A stretch of 7,451 nucleotides of DNA from Nocardioides sp. (lineage in GTDB: Bacteria > Actinomycetota > Actinomycetes > Propionibacteriales > Nocardioidaceae), in the NCBI GenBank assembly GCA_030145945.1, contig JASLDK010000349.1:1-7451 (forward strand), read 5' to 3'. Positions 6,289 to 7,451 of this stretch are shown piece after piece. The notes under the pieces were generated by a model. That model searched no databases. It saw nothing but the letters and a program-made list of their open reading frames with translations, and was not told the DNA's origin. Both the position numbers and the translations under genes were made by a program. How positions within the stretch are numbered: position 1 is the first letter of the stretch; each line of letters begins with the position of its first letter.

Positions 6289-6317
6289 AGCCTATCGAAC
6301 AAATGTTCGAACGTCAA
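6289..6317 (-). promoter_or_regulatory. Promoter of the HNH gene (leaderless)
   Basis: Read on the minus strand, TTGACG (6317-6312) and TAGGCT (6294-6289) are separated by exactly 17 nt, a near-consensus housekeeping promoter. Six nt separate the -10 from the ATG, so transcription should begin at or next to the start codon. No ribosome site exists in between. Confidence 0.85.
6295..6310. promoter_or_regulatory. LexA-binding SOS box in the HNH promoter spacer
   Basis: TCGAACAAATGTTCGA is a 16-bp palindrome with 7-bp perfect arms around two central bases. It matches the Gram-positive/actinobacterial LexA consensus TCGAAC-N4-GTTCGA at every fixed position. It fills the spacer between -35 and -10 of the HNH promoter, so bound LexA would directly block RNA polymerase until DNA damage triggers its cleavage. 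Confidence 0.9.
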
Positions 6318-6412
6318 GGAGTTCGTGTTTCTGTCGTGATTCTGCCGCGTCGCCGCCCAGGAGGCACCCGACGTCGTCGTACCCCTGGTGCTCGACTTCG
6401 TCGACGGGGCCG

Positions 6413-7264
6413 TCACCGACCGGTGAACTCCGGCGGACGCTTCTCCAGGAACGACACCATCGCCTCGTCGAGGTCGTCGCTGAGCAGGAACGCCGAGTTC
6501 CACACGGCGGTGTAGCGCAGCCCTGCCTCGACCCGCGGCCCGCGCTCGGTGTCGAGGACGTCCTTGATGCCGCGCAGGACCAAGGGCGAGTTGGCCGCCA
6601 TCCGGGCAGCGAGGGCGGCAGCCGCCGTACGCGCTTCGTCCGCCGAGGGGTGGACGTGGTTGACGAGTCCGATCCGTTCGGCACGGGCCGCATCGATGTC
6701 GTCGCCGGTGAGGGCGAGCTCGCGCAGGTGTCCGTCGCCGATCACGCCGACGAGGCGCTGGAGACTGCCGAGGTCGGCGACGATGCCGACCTTGGCCTCG
6801 CGGACCGAGAACTTCGCGTCCGCGGAGGCGATGCGTACGTCGCAGGCGACGGCGAGGTCGACCCCACCGCCGATGCACCAGCCGGTGACGGCGGCCACGG
6901 TGGGCTTGCGGAGGTTGGCGACCGCGTCGAGAGCCGCCTGCCAACGGCGGATCAGCGCCAGCAGTTCCTGACGTCCACCGGCGTTGGTCGACTTCCGCCA
7001 GGGAGCGAACGTGCCGGCCGCAGCGGCCAGGTCGAGGCCGAAGGAGAAGTGCTTGTCCGTGCCGGTCAGCACGACCGCGCGCACGCCGTCGTCGGCATCG
7101 AGCTCGGCGAAGGTCGTCGTCAGCTCGGCAAAGAAGTCCTCGTCCATGACCGCCTTGCCGCCCGGCCCCGCGAGGCCGACGGTCGCGACAGCACCCTCAC
7201 GGGAGAGAGTGAAGCGGCGGTCTCGTGACGGCTGCTGCGCAACCTCCTCGACCTCCGGGCTCAC
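6413..7264 (-). CDS. Crotonase-family protein, probable delta3,5-delta2,4-dienoyl-CoA isomerase-like enzyme
   Basis: The 283-aa product has the crotonase fold, which stabilises an acyl-CoA enolate. The first oxyanion-hole region is HFSFGLDL (72-79); the second is in WCIGGGVDLAVACD (129-142). Classical hydratases carry Glu after GGG-x; here it is Asp136. Asp136, Glu156 (in FSVREAKVG) and Asp164 (in VADLGSLQRL) match the three acidic residues of mammalian dienoyl-CoA isomerase ECH1 in both position and context, so double-bond isomerisation during breakdown of unsaturated fatty acids or similar chains is more likely than hydration. The GTG start at 7264 has AAGGAGGT 6 nt upstream, and its GTGA overlaps the stop of the preceding oxidoreductase gene, so translation is probably coupled. 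No other usable start lies before residue 40. Residues 3-15 are encoded by a copy of the dispersed repeat. Confidence 0.85.
   Translation of the reverse strand: MSPEVEEVAQQPSRDRRFTLSREGAVATVGLAGPGGKAVMDEDFFAELTTTFAELDADDGVRAVVLTGTDKHFSFGLDLAAAAGTFAPWRKSTNAGGRQELLALIRRWQAALDAVANLRKPTVAAVTGWCIGGGVDLAVACDVRIASADAKFSVREAKVGIVADLGSLQRLVGVIGDGHLRELALTGDDIDAARAERIGLVNHVHPSADEARTAAAALAARMAANSPLVLRGIKDVLDTERGPRVEAGLRYTAVWNSAFLLSDDLDEAMVSFLEKRPPEFTGR
7219..7259. repeat. Dispersed repeat, copy 2, inside the crotonase 5' coding region
   Basis: These 41 bases match 506-546 in the same orientation with three substitutions: TC to CT after GACGG, and G to A after CTGCGC. Read on the minus strand they encode the EVEEVAQQPSRD segment near the crotonase N-terminus. 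The central hairpin survives with one mismatch (GGCTG with CAACC), but the outer arm GGTCGAGG of copy 1 is absent. Confidence 0.75.
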
Positions 7265-7451
7265 GGGGCGACCTCCTTGACGATCGCGGAGAGCCGGCGC
7301 ACCTGAGCGACCTTCTCCTCGTCGGTCGCGGCCATGGGGTTGAGCAGGAAGGTCCGGACGCCGGCCGCGTGGAACTCCGCCACCTGCCGCCGGATCGCGT
7401 CCTCGTCGCCGAGGAGGGTCACCGCGTCGACCAGCTCGTCCGGTACGGCGG
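7261..7451 (-). CDS. LLM-class (luciferase-like) flavin-dependent oxidoreductase, C-terminal part (5' truncated by window)
   Basis: The reading frame is open from the window edge to TGA at 7263-7261 and gives 63 complete residues: VPDELVDAVTLLGDEDAIRR, then QVAEFHAAGVRTFLLNP, then a helical end finishing in SAIVKEVAP. The order (P-D-E-L-V-D, then G-D-E-D-A-I-R-x-x-V, then A-G-V-x-T-F-L-L) is the usual C-terminus of luciferase-like monooxygenases and F420-dependent dehydrogenases of the TIM-barrel LLM superfamily. Cofactor (FMN or F420) and substrate cannot be decided from this fragment. It overlaps the crotonase start by GTGA, so the two form an operon and probably act in one degradative pathway. 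Confidence 0.8.
   Translation of the reverse strand, partial: AVPDELVDAVTLLGDEDAIRRQVAEFHAAGVRTFLLNPMAATDEEKVAQVRRLSAIVKEVAP

Noticed and set aside
5392..6339. Plus-strand open frame of 315 codons opposite the HNH gene
   Set aside because: Antisense shadow of a gene with clear HNH motifs; no domain and no convincing ribosome site.
6318..6412. Possible small gene or terminator between the crotonase and HNH genes
   Set aside because: Only short imperfect inverted repeats (for example TCGAC/GTCGA at 6392-6404) are visible, with no T-tract and no coding frame with a start and ribosome site.
5945..7228. Plus-strand open frame of 427 codons spanning HNH, the gap and the crotonase
   Set aside because: It runs through two well-supported genes and the SOS promoter, and its composition is typical of shadow frames.

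Overview
The window is ordinary chromosomal DNA of a high-GC actinomycete, perhaps a Nocardioides-like member of the Propionibacteriales (inference). Codons are strongly G/C-ending, start codons are mixed (ATG, GTG, TTG), and some transcripts look leaderless. It carries a long-form glyceraldehyde-3-phosphate dehydrogenase, a DUF222/HNH protein behind an actinobacterial-type SOS box, a DUF4031 protein, and a short dispersed repeat.

Layout. 1-486 (+) is the C-terminal part of a 3-ketosteroid delta1-dehydrogenase-like flavoprotein. It converges on a MarR-family regulator (551-1009, -), and a foldable repeat copy lies in the gap. 1010-1173 is a divergent promoter region. 1174-2613 (+) is a 479-aa GapB-type GAPDH, ended by a strong hairpin. 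2734-3417 (+) encodes a basic, helical protein that may be a degenerate hemerythrin-like protein. 3418-3751 is a long leader whose 3' half reads as a c-di-AMP (ydaO/yuaA) riboswitch, followed by a secreted NlpC/P60 cell-wall hydrolase (3752-4324, +) and a textbook terminator. 4429-4728 (+) is a DUF4031 protein. 4822-6282 (-) is a DUF222/HNH endonuclease-family protein. 6413-7264 (-) is a crotonase with the dienoyl-CoA isomerase residue set. It overlaps by 4 bases the end of a luciferase-like flavin oxidoreductase (7261-7451, -).

How the parts work together. There are several independent units rather than one system. Two flavin enzymes and a dienoyl-CoA isomerase-like crotonase at the two ends suggest degradation of lipids, steroids or other hydrophobic substrates. 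GapB belongs to glycolysis/gluconeogenesis. The riboswitch would tie wall hydrolase expression to c-di-AMP. The HNH gene looks DNA-damage inducible, because a perfect LexA-type palindrome fills its promoter spacer.

The most rewarding signals are regulatory: the riboswitch, the SOS box inside a leaderless promoter, and a 41-bp repeat found once as a folded intergenic element and once inside the start of the crotonase gene. I see no defence system, CRISPR array, tRNA, rRNA or insertion sequence.
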